DNA from: Flavobacterium frigoritolerans
GTDB taxonomy: Bacteria; Bacteroidota; Bacteroidia; Flavobacteriales; Flavobacteriaceae
Assembly: GCF_025847275.1 (NCBI RefSeq)
Contig: NZ_JAOZEV010000015.1
Span: 52,882 to 116,881 of the forward strand
Length of the DNA: 64,000 nucleotides
Direction of reading: 5' to 3'
Part shown: positions 26,241 through 35,442 of the stretch, piece by piece
Position numbering within the stretch: the first letter of the stretch is position 1
Layout of the letters: each line of letters begins with the position of its first letter
Notes under the pieces: model-generated
Seen by the model: the letters and a program-made list of their open reading frames with translations, nothing else
The model's database searches: none
Told to the model about the DNA's origin: nothing
Position numbers and translations under genes: made by a program

Positions 26241-26825
26241 ATGAAACAAACATTATTGAAAAATTTAGGACAAACAAGATCTAATGATGTTTTTCCTTCT
26301 CTAGAATTAAAGGAAGAAATTGTTAATGCTTTTTTTCCAGAAAACACCCCCTCTCTTGTCCAAAATTTATCTAATGTAACTGGTGCTTTCTACGGCTTGT
26401 TATTAAAAGATATTGGAGCGACTTATGGCAATGATAAAATGGACAACCATTCTAAAAAATTATTTTATGAATTAGGGAAGTTAAAAACAATTCAGGCATT
26501 TGGAGCATATCCAAAATTAGAGAAAGATACAAGAGCATTTGCAGCAGTAGTAATTTATGCACTATACAACTCCAGTCCCGAATATAACTTTAAAATAATA
26601 AAATACACCCCTAAAAACACTATAATTGAGCTAACGGGAGTTGATAGATATTTAAAAATATTGACTGAATTAGGAATCGTAAAATATATAACTATCCCAA
26701 CATTATTGCCATTTGTGGAAGGCATCAAAGAGATTGTAAATATCGATTGTGAAATAGAATATACTTTTGAAGAAACTGATCAAAATTTTAACATTAAATC
26801 TGTGTATAACATCAAACAACTCTAA
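26241..26825 (+). CDS. Protein of unknown function, first gene of a pair
   Basis: The 194-residue soluble protein is not confidently recognised. A helical N-terminal half (VQNLSNVTGAFYGLLLKDIG) is followed by a part reading IELTGVDRYLKILTELGIVK and FVEGIKEIVNIDCEIEYTFE. That second part resembles the C-terminal portion of small alpha/beta proteins such as ATC-hydrolase-like or DUF6125-like families, but without a catalytic motif I can verify. Only 4 bases separate it from the following hotdog-like gene, so the two should act together. Confidence 0.65.
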   Translation: MKQTLLKNLGQTRSNDVFPSLELKEEIVNAFFPENTPSLVQNLSNVTGAFYGLLLKDIGATYGNDKMDNHSKKLFYELGKLKTIQAFGAYPKLEKDTRAFAAVVIYALYNSSPEYNFKIIKYTPKNTIIELTGVDRYLKILTELGIVKYITIPTLLPFVEGIKEIVNIDCEIEYTFEETDQNFNIKSVYNIKQL

Positions 26826-26829
26826 TATT

Positions 26830-27654
26830 ATGATAGTTAAGGCCCCAAAAAAAATAGCTAGTTTAATCGGAGAAACGTCTCCGTATCTGTTTGAAAATGC
26901 AGAAAAAATTGATTTTAACCAAAGTAGTACTGAAATTCCACTCTACAAATCATTTGAATCTTATGAAAAGGAAAACTTTAGTGATCTTCTTAAAATTCTT
27001 TCAACGCTAGGAAGCCTAAGCTTGGCTAATGAATTAAAAACTAATGATAAACGTTATTTTCTTGGCGAGAGACTGAGAATTAGAAAAATTTCCTATACCC
27101 AGCCTTCTGGTTTATTAAGTGTTAAAATAGCATCGCAATTAGAGAGTAGTCAAAAAGGAAGAGCTCTAATTGAAATTGTAGATGAAAATACTAAAATATT
27201 TCAAATGGAAATGGATTATTTTATCATAGATGAGCCTTCTTTTAATAAAATATTTGAATCTCATTATTCTGCCGAACAAAACAAAGCCTTTACATCTGTA
27301 TTTCCTAGTAGTTCATTTGAATATTTGAATGAGGAAAAATTTAATATAACTATTGAAGAATTTACCCGAAATCATTGTTTAGGACATTTTGATAATTATG
27401 AGATTGTTCCTGCTGCATTTGTAGGCAAATGCATCCTGAAAAATATTTTTGAGTCCTCTACTGATCCTAATCTGGAAATTGAAAACATAGAAATATTTTT
27501 AAACAAAGCTATGCCAATAAATACTGTCTTTACGGTGAATGTAAAAATACTGCGCGTATCAAAAAATCTAAAAAAATATAAATGTACCGTAACTGATACT
27601 AAAACCGAATATGGGCATTATTTTATTACGATTAAAAATCAACCTACTTTTTAA
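26830..27654 (+). CDS. Probable double-hotdog protein (dehydratase/thioesterase/AfsA-like)
   Basis: The 274-residue protein appears to have two hotdog halves. The second half contains RNHCLGHFDNYEIVPAAFVG, close to the FabA/FabZ and AfsA pattern GHFPxxPxVPG(V), with a His in the catalytic position; the first half (LGERLRIRKISYTQPSGLLS) has the matching strand pattern but no His. Such proteins act on acyl-thioesters in fatty acid, polyketide or butenolide-type signal synthesis. I chose ATG 26830 because an upstream ATG lies inside the preceding gene. The function is an inference. Confidence 0.6.
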   Translation: MIVKAPKKIASLIGETSPYLFENAEKIDFNQSSTEIPLYKSFESYEKENFSDLLKILSTLGSLSLANELKTNDKRYFLGERLRIRKISYTQPSGLLSVKIASQLESSQKGRALIEIVDENTKIFQMEMDYFIIDEPSFNKIFESHYSAEQNKAFTSVFPSSSFEYLNEEKFNITIEEFTRNHCLGHFDNYEIVPAAFVGKCILKNIFESSTDPNLEIENIEIFLNKAMPINTVFTVNVKILRVSKNLKKYKCTVTDTKTEYGHYFITIKNQPTF

Positions 27655-27670
27655 GTTATATATTTTCAAC

Positions 27671-27753
27671 AACTTACTTTTATATATTAATAGATAAACT
27701 CTTTTCAACCTACAATCTTTTGTCTATTATATTGCAATATATAAAAGTAAGTT
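27671..27753. repeat. 18-bp perfect inverted repeat after the hotdog gene
   Basis: AACTTACTTTTATATATT (27671-27688) is repeated in inverse at 27736-27753 with a 47-base loop, followed by TTTATAG. It sits between two converging genes and could terminate in both directions, though arms this AT-rich and distant are unusual for a terminator. Confidence 0.6.
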
Positions 27754-27803
27754 TTTATAGAAAACACCTCTCTTATATGGATTTTTAGTTATGGTATTAC
27801 CAT

Positions 27804-28277
27804 TTACTGATCTTTTTCAACAACTTTAAGAAATCCTCCTTTTTTATCAAATACTAAATCAAGGAATTTCTTGTCTTTTATAATTCCTACTTCGTATGTG
27901 ATGACATTGTTGCCATCGATAAGCTTAGCTGCTTCTCTGATAGTTTGATCTGGATAGTTTTTTTGTATATAATTTAAAGCCGCTTTGGGAAGTTCCTCTT
28001 TTGCAATTGCCAGTTCATAAGCTTTTAAAACACCATTGTTATCATAAACCGCTAATCCTACAGAGGAACCTGTACTAAATTTTGCCAAATACCGAATATG
28101 ATCCATATCTTCTCCTTCATAATCCTTAGACCAAATAGGTATTTTACCCAAAAACTCTTTTTGAAAAGCTATAGTCACTGCTACAGGAGGAACAATTTCT
28201 TTATCTGATTTAACTTCTGTTTGACCAATCATGCTTGCACCATACAAAATGGTTAAAGCCAAGAATAGTTTTTTCAT
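27804..28277 (-). CDS. PepSY-like (DUF2874) secreted protein
   Basis: The 157-residue protein has a signal peptide (about residues 1-19) and two PepSY-like units: PPVAVTIAFQKEFLGKIPIW and LPKAALNYIQKNYPDQTIRE are typical of the Bacteroidota PepSY-like family (PF11396). Such proteins are periplasmic or secreted and are thought to bind or inhibit other proteins. It stands alone, convergent with the hotdog pair. Confidence 0.8.
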   Translation of the reverse strand: MKKLFLALTILYGASMIGQTEVKSDKEIVPPVAVTIAFQKEFLGKIPIWSKDYEGEDMDHIRYLAKFSTGSSVGLAVYDNNGVLKAYELAIAKEELPKAALNYIQKNYPDQTIREAAKLIDGNNVITYEVGIIKDKKFLDLVFDKKGGFLKVVEKDQ

Positions 28278-28456
28278 AATTTGTGATGTTTAAAAATTAA
28301 TACTCGGTTTAATTTGAATTTAAAATTACAGTACTTAAATGAAAAACAGATTAACTTATAATAATTTAACGCGTATATTTATCATAATTAAATGATTTAT
28401 TAGATTTTAAAAATTAATGCAATATATTCATACTAAGATACTTAATTAAAATAATA

Positions 28457-31081
28457 TTGAAAACAGCATCAAAAATCAATAATTACATCCAAAAATTTAA
28501 AGAAAGAAGTATTCCGTTATTATCTAGAAATGGAAAAATAATAACTCAATTTATAGTAACACTTTTCTTTCTTGGAGTTGCTATTTGGTTTGTTAAACAA
28601 GAACAAACTGAATTGTCTCAGATTAAGAATAGTTTTACTAATGCAAAACTTCAATGGATAATTGCTGGATTTTTCACAACTATGCTCTACATTCTTCTCC
28701 AAGGATTAATGTACATAAACTCTTTTTCTGCAATTGGAGTTAGTATCAAACTTAAGCAAGCGCTCTCTTTATTTTTAAAACGAAATTTCATTAGCGTGTT
28801 TATTCCAGCTGGTGGTGTGACTTCACTCTATTTTTTTACAGAATCGATAATAGAAAAAGGTGTTGAAAAGGTACAAGTACATTTGGCATCGACTATTTAT
28901 GGGTTTATTGGCATCTTATCAGTAGTAATTATTGGAATTCCGTTGTTTATTTATACGTTATTAAATGGCACAATTGCTTCTAGCGAATGGATTGGAATGT
29001 CTATAATCATTCTATTAATTCTTGTACTGTTTGCATTGTTTAATTCGATATTAAACAAAGGACTCGCAAACAAATTACTTTTAAGGTGGTTTCCAAAAAC
29101 TGAAATTTTTATAACCGATTTACAAAATCATAATATCAATAGAAACAAATTTATTGGCACCGTTTTTATCTCTATTCTGATCGATATAATTGGGATTGTT
29201 CATTTGTATATTGCCATGATAGCACTACAATTTGAGCCTTCATTGGTTGCAGCATCTATGGGATATATAATAGCTGTTATCTTTCTTATCATATCTCCTT
29301 TTCTTCGTGGTCTTGGTCCTGTAGAAGTTTCAATGGGATTTATATTAATTCGCTATGGTTTTACCAATGCCGAAGCAATTTCTATTACGTTACTATATCG
29401 GGTATTTGAATTTTGGCTTCCGTTACTTGCTGGAATGCTGACTTTTTTATCTAAAATAAATAAACTTTTAATGAGAATTGTTCCTGCCTTATTATTATTT
29501 CTCCTTGGAATAATTAATATCATTTCGGTTCTAACTCCTGCAATTAGTGGCCGATTAATGCAATTAAAAGGTTTTCTACCTCTAGAAGCAATTCATTTAT
29601 CAAATTATCTCGTTTTTACTTCGGGGCTGTTCTTATTAGTTACCTCATCATTTATGTTAAAAGGCTTAAAAATGGCTTGGTGGTTTGGCTTAGTATTGTC
29701 GATAATTTCTCTCATAGGGAATCTTACCAAAGCGATAGATTTTGAAGAATCGACTCTTGCCCTACTAGTATGTGTCAGTTTAATTGCAACCCGAAAAGAA
29801 TATTATGTCAAAACCAATCCCAGACTTCGTTTATTGGGCTTGCAAACTGCAATTTTAAGTGTAATAGCGGTATTAATTTACGGTATTATCGGCTTTTATT
29901 TTTTAGATAAAAAGCATTTTAATATTGATTTTAGTATCGGTCAATCCATACGATATACTTTGCAAAATTACTTTTTGTTAGGAAGTTACGATTTAATCCC
30001 TTTAGATAATTTCTCAAAACACTTTCTGGCATCAATTAAAATTAGCGGTTTTATTTCTTTCGCCTTTTTAATTTATACATTCATAAAGCCTTATATATTA
30101 AAAAATTCTGTGACAACTGCCGAAAAAGAAATTGCAAATGAACTTCTGGAAAAATATGGCAGCTCGTCTTTAGATTATTTTAAAACGTACTTTGATAAAC
30201 TTTTATTCATTTCTCAAAATAATGATGCTTTTCTTGCCTATCGAGTTTCTGGTAATTTTGCTGTAGTACTAGAAAATCCTGTCGCAAAAAATGAAGCTGA
30301 AATGAAACAATGTATAATTGAATTTGACATTTTTTGTTATGAAGCTGGGTTAAAAAGCATTTATTATCGCATTCCCGAAGAAAACCTAGAAGTATATAAA
30401 TCACTTAGTAAAAAATATTTTTTTATTGGTCAAGAAGGAGTTGTTGACTTAACAACTTTTAATTTAGAAGGCGGCAGTAAAAAATCGTTACGTAATGGAT
30501 TAAAGAAAATAAGTGACTTACAGTTAAAAACTACAATCAATTTACCTCCTATAAAAGATGGTTTATTGCAAAAAATACAATCGGTTAGTGACGAATGGCT
30601 AGAGGAGACTGGTCGCAAAGAAATTCTTTTTTCACAAGGTGTTTTTTTGTGGGATGAACTAAAAAAGCAAACTATAATTACGGTTGAAAATAGTGAGGAA
30701 AAAATCTTAGCATTTCTTAATATCATTCCAGATTATACTAAGAACGAGGGAACCTACGACCTAATTAGAAAATCTACTGATGCTCCAAATGGCATAATTG
30801 ATTTTATTTTAATTGAACTTTTTAATCACTTAAAATCTCAAAATCTTACTGCTGTAAATATTGGCCTTGCACCAATGAGTGGTATTGAGAACCCAACTAC
30901 CATTCAAGAAAAATCAATGAAATATGTGTATGAAAAAGTAAAATCATTTTCGCATTATAAAGGTCTAAGAGATTTTAAAGAAAAATTTTCACCTTCATGG
31001 CATAACCAATACATCGTTTTTACCGATGATTATGATTTAATACAAATACCACAAGTTTTATCAAAAGTGATAAAACCATAA
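28457..31081 (+). CDS. mprF: MprF-like bifunctional lysylphosphatidylglycerol synthetase/flippase
   Basis: The 874-residue protein has an N-terminal multi-helix flippase domain (about residues 30-540) with the conserved RNFISVFIPAGGVTSLYFF and FLRGLGPVEVSMGFIL. The C-terminal GNAT-like DUF2156 synthase domain reads FAVVLENPVAKNEAEMK and KKSLRNGLKKI. MprF enzymes transfer an aminoacyl group from tRNA to phosphatidylglycerol and flip the product, lowering surface charge against cationic peptides. The only suitable start is TTG at 28457: no in-frame ATG appears until about codon 76, inside the domain. Confidence 0.85.
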   Translation: MKTASKINNYIQKFKERSIPLLSRNGKIITQFIVTLFFLGVAIWFVKQEQTELSQIKNSFTNAKLQWIIAGFFTTMLYILLQGLMYINSFSAIGVSIKLKQALSLFLKRNFISVFIPAGGVTSLYFFTESIIEKGVEKVQVHLASTIYGFIGILSVVIIGIPLFIYTLLNGTIASSEWIGMSIIILLILVLFALFNSILNKGLANKLLLRWFPKTEIFITDLQNHNINRNKFIGTVFISILIDIIGIVHLYIAMIALQFEPSLVAASMGYIIAVIFLIISPFLRGLGPVEVSMGFILIRYGFTNAEAISITLLYRVFEFWLPLLAGMLTFLSKINKLLMRIVPALLLFLLGIINIISVLTPAISGRLMQLKGFLPLEAIHLSNYLVFTSGLFLLVTSSFMLKGLKMAWWFGLVLSIISLIGNLTKAIDFEESTLALLVCVSLIATRKEYYVKTNPRLRLLGLQTAILSVIAVLIYGIIGFYFLDKKHFNIDFSIGQSIRYTLQNYFLLGSYDLIPLDNFSKHFLASIKISGFISFAFLIYTFIKPYILKNSVTTAEKEIANELLEKYGSSSLDYFKTYFDKLLFISQNNDAFLAYRVSGNFAVVLENPVAKNEAEMKQCIIEFDIFCYEAGLKSIYYRIPEENLEVYKSLSKKYFFIGQEGVVDLTTFNLEGGSKKSLRNGLKKISDLQLKTTINLPPIKDGLLQKIQSVSDEWLEETGRKEILFSQGVFLWDELKKQTIITVENSEEKILAFLNIIPDYTKNEGTYDLIRKSTDAPNGIIDFILIELFNHLKSQNLTAVNIGLAPMSGIENPTTIQEKSMKYVYEKVKSFSHYKGLRDFKEKFSPSWHNQYIVFTDDYDLIQIPQVLSKVIKP

Positions 31082-31183
31082 TATTTCTTTATTAGTTAAA
31101 TTAAAAGTAATAAAAGTTCAAATCAATTTTGCTTAACTTCGTTTTGACCAAAATAATATTATAACCTTATATAAATAAAGCAT

Positions 31184-31588
31184 ATGAAAAATATTTTAAA
31201 CCTAGCAGCAACTCTTGTAGTACTCTTAACAATTATGAGTTGCGAAAAAAAATCGGTATTGGAAGAATTAAACGGCTCATGGGAACTCCGACACATTGAA
31301 GGTATCCAAGTAGCTAACGTAGATCCTAACTTTAAACCCGGAAATGGTAATTTACTTAAATTTGAGGGACAAAAATATGAACGCTATTATGATGGCAAAA
31401 AAGAAGAAAGTGGCACCTTTACTATTACTCCAGAAGACACAACAATAAACAACCGTAAAGCCAATTACAGTATTACGTTTAATAACAATACAGAGAAAAC
31501 TTACTTGTCTTTACTTAATAATAAACTGATTCTTTTTAATGGAGTAATAGCAGCAGATGGCACTGAATCTACCTATGAAAAACAATAA
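31184..31588 (+). CDS. Lipocalin-like lipoprotein
   Basis: The 134-residue product has a lipoprotein signal (LLTIMSC, Cys20). The following domain opens LEELNGSWELRHIEGIQV, with the G-x-W typical of lipocalin-like folds, and continues with beta-strand repeats (GTFTITPEDTTI, ANYSITFNN). The ligand is unknown. It follows the MprF-like gene by 102 bases and ends at a strong terminator. Confidence 0.72.
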   Translation: MKNILNLAATLVVLLTIMSCEKKSVLEELNGSWELRHIEGIQVANVDPNFKPGNGNLLKFEGQKYERYYDGKKEESGTFTITPEDTTINNRKANYSITFNNNTEKTYLSLLNNKLILFNGVIAADGTESTYEKQ

Positions 31589-31670
31589 TCATTTAGATTT
31601 TTAGTCTAGAAGATGTACAACTTCTTATAGATACAAGACTTAGAAATACAAGACTCAGAGATAATAAACA

Positions 31671-31706
31671 AAACGCCTGCAAAGAAAATCCTTACAGGCG
31701 TTTTTT
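31671..31706 (+). terminator. Rho-independent terminator
   Basis: AAACGCCTG (31671-31679) pairs with CAGGCGTTT (31695-31703), followed by T residues. It ends the lipocalin-like gene. Confidence 0.88.
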
Positions 31707-31777
31707 ATTAAAGAAAAATATTTATATAATATTCAAAATTAGTCTCTAAAAGCCTTTGCCTTTTTGAACCTTACCTA

Positions 31778-34333
31778 CTAACCACATTTAGAAGAACCGC
31801 AATCATTACAAGTAAGACAACCTTCCTGATAAATGAGATTCTCCGAATTACAGTTACTACATTTTTGACCATGCGCTTCGGTACCATCTACGATATAGCG
31901 TTTAAGAGCACGAGCAACTCCATTTTTCCAGGTATTTATAGATTCTCCATCCAACTGAAGACTGCCTATTAATTCAACTGCTTTATCGATAGGCATACCA
32001 TGTCGTAATGTGCTCGATATTAGTTTGGCATAATTCCAATATTCTGGATTAAATTTATGCGAAAGTCCCTCGATAGTTGTTTTATAACCTCGAGCATTTT
32101 TATACTGAAAGTCATAACGACTGCTTCCATCTTCATTTTTATTTTTAATAATAAATCCTTCTGATACCCAACGTGGAATCAAAATTCCATCTTCATCATC
32201 TACAAGACCAGTAAAAATTTCATATGGTTTACCATCTATCAATCCTATAAAGGCAATCCATTTGTCTTTACTGTTCTGAAAACGAACTACATCGGCTTCT
32301 AATATTTGAGGACGTTTAGTTGGAAAAATAGTTGATGCAGTCGGAACAGCTTCTTCTTTCTTTTCTGTATTAGCAATAAGTACTCCCGAACGTGAGCCAT
32401 CACGATATACAGTCACTCCTTTACATCCTGCTTCCCATGCTTCCATATACAATTTATCTACCATTTCTTCGGGCGTTTCATTTGGTACATTGATGGTAAC
32501 AGATATTGAATGGTCTACCCATTTTTGTATCTTACCTTGCATACGAACTTTACTTAGCCAGTCAATATCGTTACTTGTCGCTTTATAATAAGGTGATTTT
32601 TTTACCAACTCATCAATTTCATCTTGACTGTAATTTTTAGAAACATCAAATCCGTTTATGAGCATCCATTCTTTAAATCTATGATGAAACACTACATATT
32701 CTTCCCAACTGTCTCCAAGTTCATCGACAAAATCTACGCGGGCATCTTTGTCATTTGGGTTCACCTTTCTTCGACGTTTATAAACAGGCAAGAAAACAGG
32801 TTCGATACCCGATGTTGTTTGAGTCATTAAACTCGTTGTTCCTGTAGGGGCTATAGTTAGTAAAGCGATATTACGACGTCCATGTTCTTTCATTTGAAAG
32901 TACAATTCTTCATCAGCTTCTTTTAATCTAAGTAAGAATGGATTGTTTTTCTCTCTTTCTGAATCATATATAGCAAACATCCCACGTTCTTTGGCTAAAT
33001 TCACTGAGCCACGATAAGCTTCAATAGCCAATGTTTTATGTATTTTTTCAGAAAACACAACTCCTTCATCACTTCCGTAGCGCAAACCAAGTGCTGCTAG
33101 CATATCTCCTTCGGCAGTAATACCAATTCCTGTACGACGACCTTCTTTGGCTTTATTTCGAATATTTAGCCATAAATTTTTCTCTACTAATTTTACCTCA
33201 TCACTTTCTGGATCAGCATCTATTTTTGCCAATATTGCATCAATCTTTTCTAATTCAAGATCAATAATGTCATCCATTATCCTTTGTGCTGCAGCAACAT
33301 GATTTTTAAAAAGAATAAAATCAAAAGAAGCTTCTTTAGTAAAAGGATTATTTACATAGGATAATAAATTTATTGCTAACAGACGACAAGAATCATAAGC
33401 ACAAAGCGGAATCTCTCCACACGGATTTGTAGATAGTGTTTTGTATCCCAGATCGGCATAACAATCTGGTAAAGATTCATTAATTATAGTGTCCCAAAAT
33501 AAAATTCCTGGTTCAGCCGATTTCCATGCATTATGAATAATTTTATTCCAAAGTTCTTTAGCTTTAACCTCTTTTGTGTACAATGGATTATCACTAAAAA
33601 TTGGGTATTTCTGAACATATATGGCATCCTCCTTAACGGCTTTCATAAAAATATCATCTATACGAACTGAAACATTAGCACCTGTAACTTTACCCTGCTC
33701 CATTTTAGCATCGATAAAATCGGCTGCATCCGGATGATTAATAGATACTGAGAGCATCAATGCCCCACGACGGCCATCTTGAGCAACTTCACGAGTCGAA
33801 TTAGAGTAACGCTCCATAAATGGTACTAATCCTGTAGAGGTCAATGCCGAATTTTTAACTGGAGAACCCTTAGGTCGAATGTGTGACAAGTCATGCCCCA
33901 CTCCTCCACGCCTTTTCATAAGCTGAACTTGCTCTTGGTCGGTTTTCATAATTCCACCATACGAATCTGAATTATCGTTACCAATCACAAAACAATTAGA
34001 TAATGAAGCCACCTGAAACGGATTCCCAATTCCTGTCATAGGACTACCTTGAGGTACCAAATATTTAAAATCTTTTATCAAATTAAAAATTTCATCTTCT
34101 GATAACGGATTATTATATTTTTTTTCAATTCTAGCTATTTCACCTGCAATACGATGATGCATATCATTAGGAGATAACTCAAAAATGTTTCCCTGTGAAT
34201 CTTTAAGAGCATACTTACTTACCCAAACTGTTGCGGCAAGACTATCTCCCTTAAAATACGCTAAAGATGCTTGTATAACTTCATCTTGAGAATAGGTAAT
34301 TGCTTTATTTTTTGTAGCTAATAATTCGTCCAT
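31778..34333 (-). CDS. nrdJ: Adenosylcobalamin-dependent (class II) ribonucleoside-diphosphate reductase
   Basis: The 851-residue enzyme makes deoxyribonucleotides using an adenosylcobalamin radical. Visible landmarks are C114 (LSNCFVIG), MKRRGGVGHDLSHIRPKG, STREVAQDGRRGALMLSV, STNPCGEIPLCAYDSC with the active-site Cys and Glu, and APTGTTSLMTQTTSGIEPVF. After the catalytic barrel there is a TSCPD-like region and a C-terminal zinc ribbon (CSNCNSENLIYQEG, CLTCNDC). No cobalamin riboswitch is recognisable upstream. The gene is alone in its unit. Confidence 0.93.
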   Translation of the reverse strand: MDELLATKNKAITYSQDEVIQASLAYFKGDSLAATVWVSKYALKDSQGNIFELSPNDMHHRIAGEIARIEKKYNNPLSEDEIFNLIKDFKYLVPQGSPMTGIGNPFQVASLSNCFVIGNDNSDSYGGIMKTDQEQVQLMKRRGGVGHDLSHIRPKGSPVKNSALTSTGLVPFMERYSNSTREVAQDGRRGALMLSVSINHPDAADFIDAKMEQGKVTGANVSVRIDDIFMKAVKEDAIYVQKYPIFSDNPLYTKEVKAKELWNKIIHNAWKSAEPGILFWDTIINESLPDCYADLGYKTLSTNPCGEIPLCAYDSCRLLAINLLSYVNNPFTKEASFDFILFKNHVAAAQRIMDDIIDLELEKIDAILAKIDADPESDEVKLVEKNLWLNIRNKAKEGRRTGIGITAEGDMLAALGLRYGSDEGVVFSEKIHKTLAIEAYRGSVNLAKERGMFAIYDSEREKNNPFLLRLKEADEELYFQMKEHGRRNIALLTIAPTGTTSLMTQTTSGIEPVFLPVYKRRRKVNPNDKDARVDFVDELGDSWEEYVVFHHRFKEWMLINGFDVSKNYSQDEIDELVKKSPYYKATSNDIDWLSKVRMQGKIQKWVDHSISVTINVPNETPEEMVDKLYMEAWEAGCKGVTVYRDGSRSGVLIANTEKKEEAVPTASTIFPTKRPQILEADVVRFQNSKDKWIAFIGLIDGKPYEIFTGLVDDEDGILIPRWVSEGFIIKNKNEDGSSRYDFQYKNARGYKTTIEGLSHKFNPEYWNYAKLISSTLRHGMPIDKAVELIGSLQLDGESINTWKNGVARALKRYIVDGTEAHGQKCSNCNSENLIYQEGCLTCNDCGSSKCG

Positions 34334-34909
34334 GATATTGATAATTTTAATTATTTAATTCTGAAGTAAATTTAAAAACAATTAAACTATAAAAAAAATA
34401 AGAAGTAAAATGTTTACAAATAAAACAACTTAACAAACTAAATATCAATACAATAAAAATTTACCAACACAATAAAGTTAACAATTTATTATTTTTCATG
34501 TAATATCTGATTTATTATTACTTTACAAAAATCACATATTTTAGAAAACAAAATTAATCTGTTAAAAAGCGCATAATACACTCTAATACCTTTCCTTTTT
34601 TAACTAAATAGAACACTAATTAAGAATTTTATAAATCCTGTTTTTTAGAATATTTACTCATCTAAACATTTAAAATACCTACAAGTACTTTTTATTTGCA
34701 AACATATTTCTCAGTTCAATTGATTGATACCAATTTTCTTTAAAAACCAAGCCAATCTCATAAAAAAGGTGTTAACTACTGTCTATCAGACCCAAAAAAA
34801 ACCCTATTGTGTTATTTTTAAAATTTTAAGTGATAATCAAAAAAAAATACTTGACGGAAATTTGCCCATTCAAAACAAACACTTTTGAATCAGCAAATTA
34901 AATTCCATT
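34334..34909. other. AT-rich divergent intergenic region
   Basis: The 576 bases between nrdJ and the CAP gene hold no gene. I looked for cobalamin-riboswitch elements (the conserved GCCACTG box) ahead of nrdJ and found none. A CACTTTTG at 34880-34887 is a near -7 match for the CAP gene. Confidence 0.45.
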
Positions 34910-35416
34910 ATGACAAAAAAAATCAGTCACATTATATTATTTATCACATTACCATTGACATTACTCTCATGCACTAATGATGTGTTAAATAAAAACATTT
35001 CATCAGGACCTATTCCTGAAGCAAATGTCGAGTACAATTACACTACTGAAGAATTAGAAGTAACAGATTTAATAAATGAATACAGAGCTAGTATTGGTTT
35101 GAATGCTTTAGAAAAAATAAACTATGTTTCTGTTAAATCCGAGGAACACAATAACTATATGATTAGTAACAATGTAGTTAATCATGATGATTTTGTAGCT
35201 CGCTCAGAAGATATTATCAAGACACTTGGCGTTATAAAAGTGAGCGAAAACATTGCTTACAACTATAAGACTCCTCAAGCTGCCTTTAATGCTTGGCTAG
35301 CTAGCCCGGAACACAAAAAAAACATCACGGGAGATTATACTAACTTTGGCATTTCGATAACTAAAAACCCTATTAATGGTAGAAACTATTATACAAATAT
35401 CTTTGTAAAATATTAG
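34910..35416 (+). CDS. CAP (SCP/PR-1-like) domain lipoprotein
   Basis: The 168-residue lipoprotein has its lipobox Cys in LTLLSC. The rest is a CAP domain: EVTDLINEYRASIGLNALEK, a His in KSEEHNNYM and another in NHDDF, VSENIAYNYKTPQAAFNAWL and SPEHKKNITGDYTNFGI. These correspond to the CAP cavity His/Glu residues. Bacterial CAP proteins are extracellular, with proposed lipid-binding or protease-like roles. The gene is monocistronic. Confidence 0.9.
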   Translation: MTKKISHIILFITLPLTLLSCTNDVLNKNISSGPIPEANVEYNYTTEELEVTDLINEYRASIGLNALEKINYVSVKSEEHNNYMISNNVVNHDDFVARSEDIIKTLGVIKVSENIAYNYKTPQAAFNAWLASPEHKKNITGDYTNFGISITKNPINGRNYYTNIFVKY

Positions 35417-35442
35417 CCCGTTAATTTTATTTAAAACATCAC

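Noticed and set aside
26767..26829. Earlier start of the hotdog-like gene
   Set aside because: It lies inside the preceding gene and adds an unrelated basic stretch; ATG 26830 directly after the upstream stop is more likely.
34334..34909. Cobalamin riboswitch upstream of nrdJ
   Set aside because: No B12-box sequence or GC-rich stems are present in the AT-rich gap.
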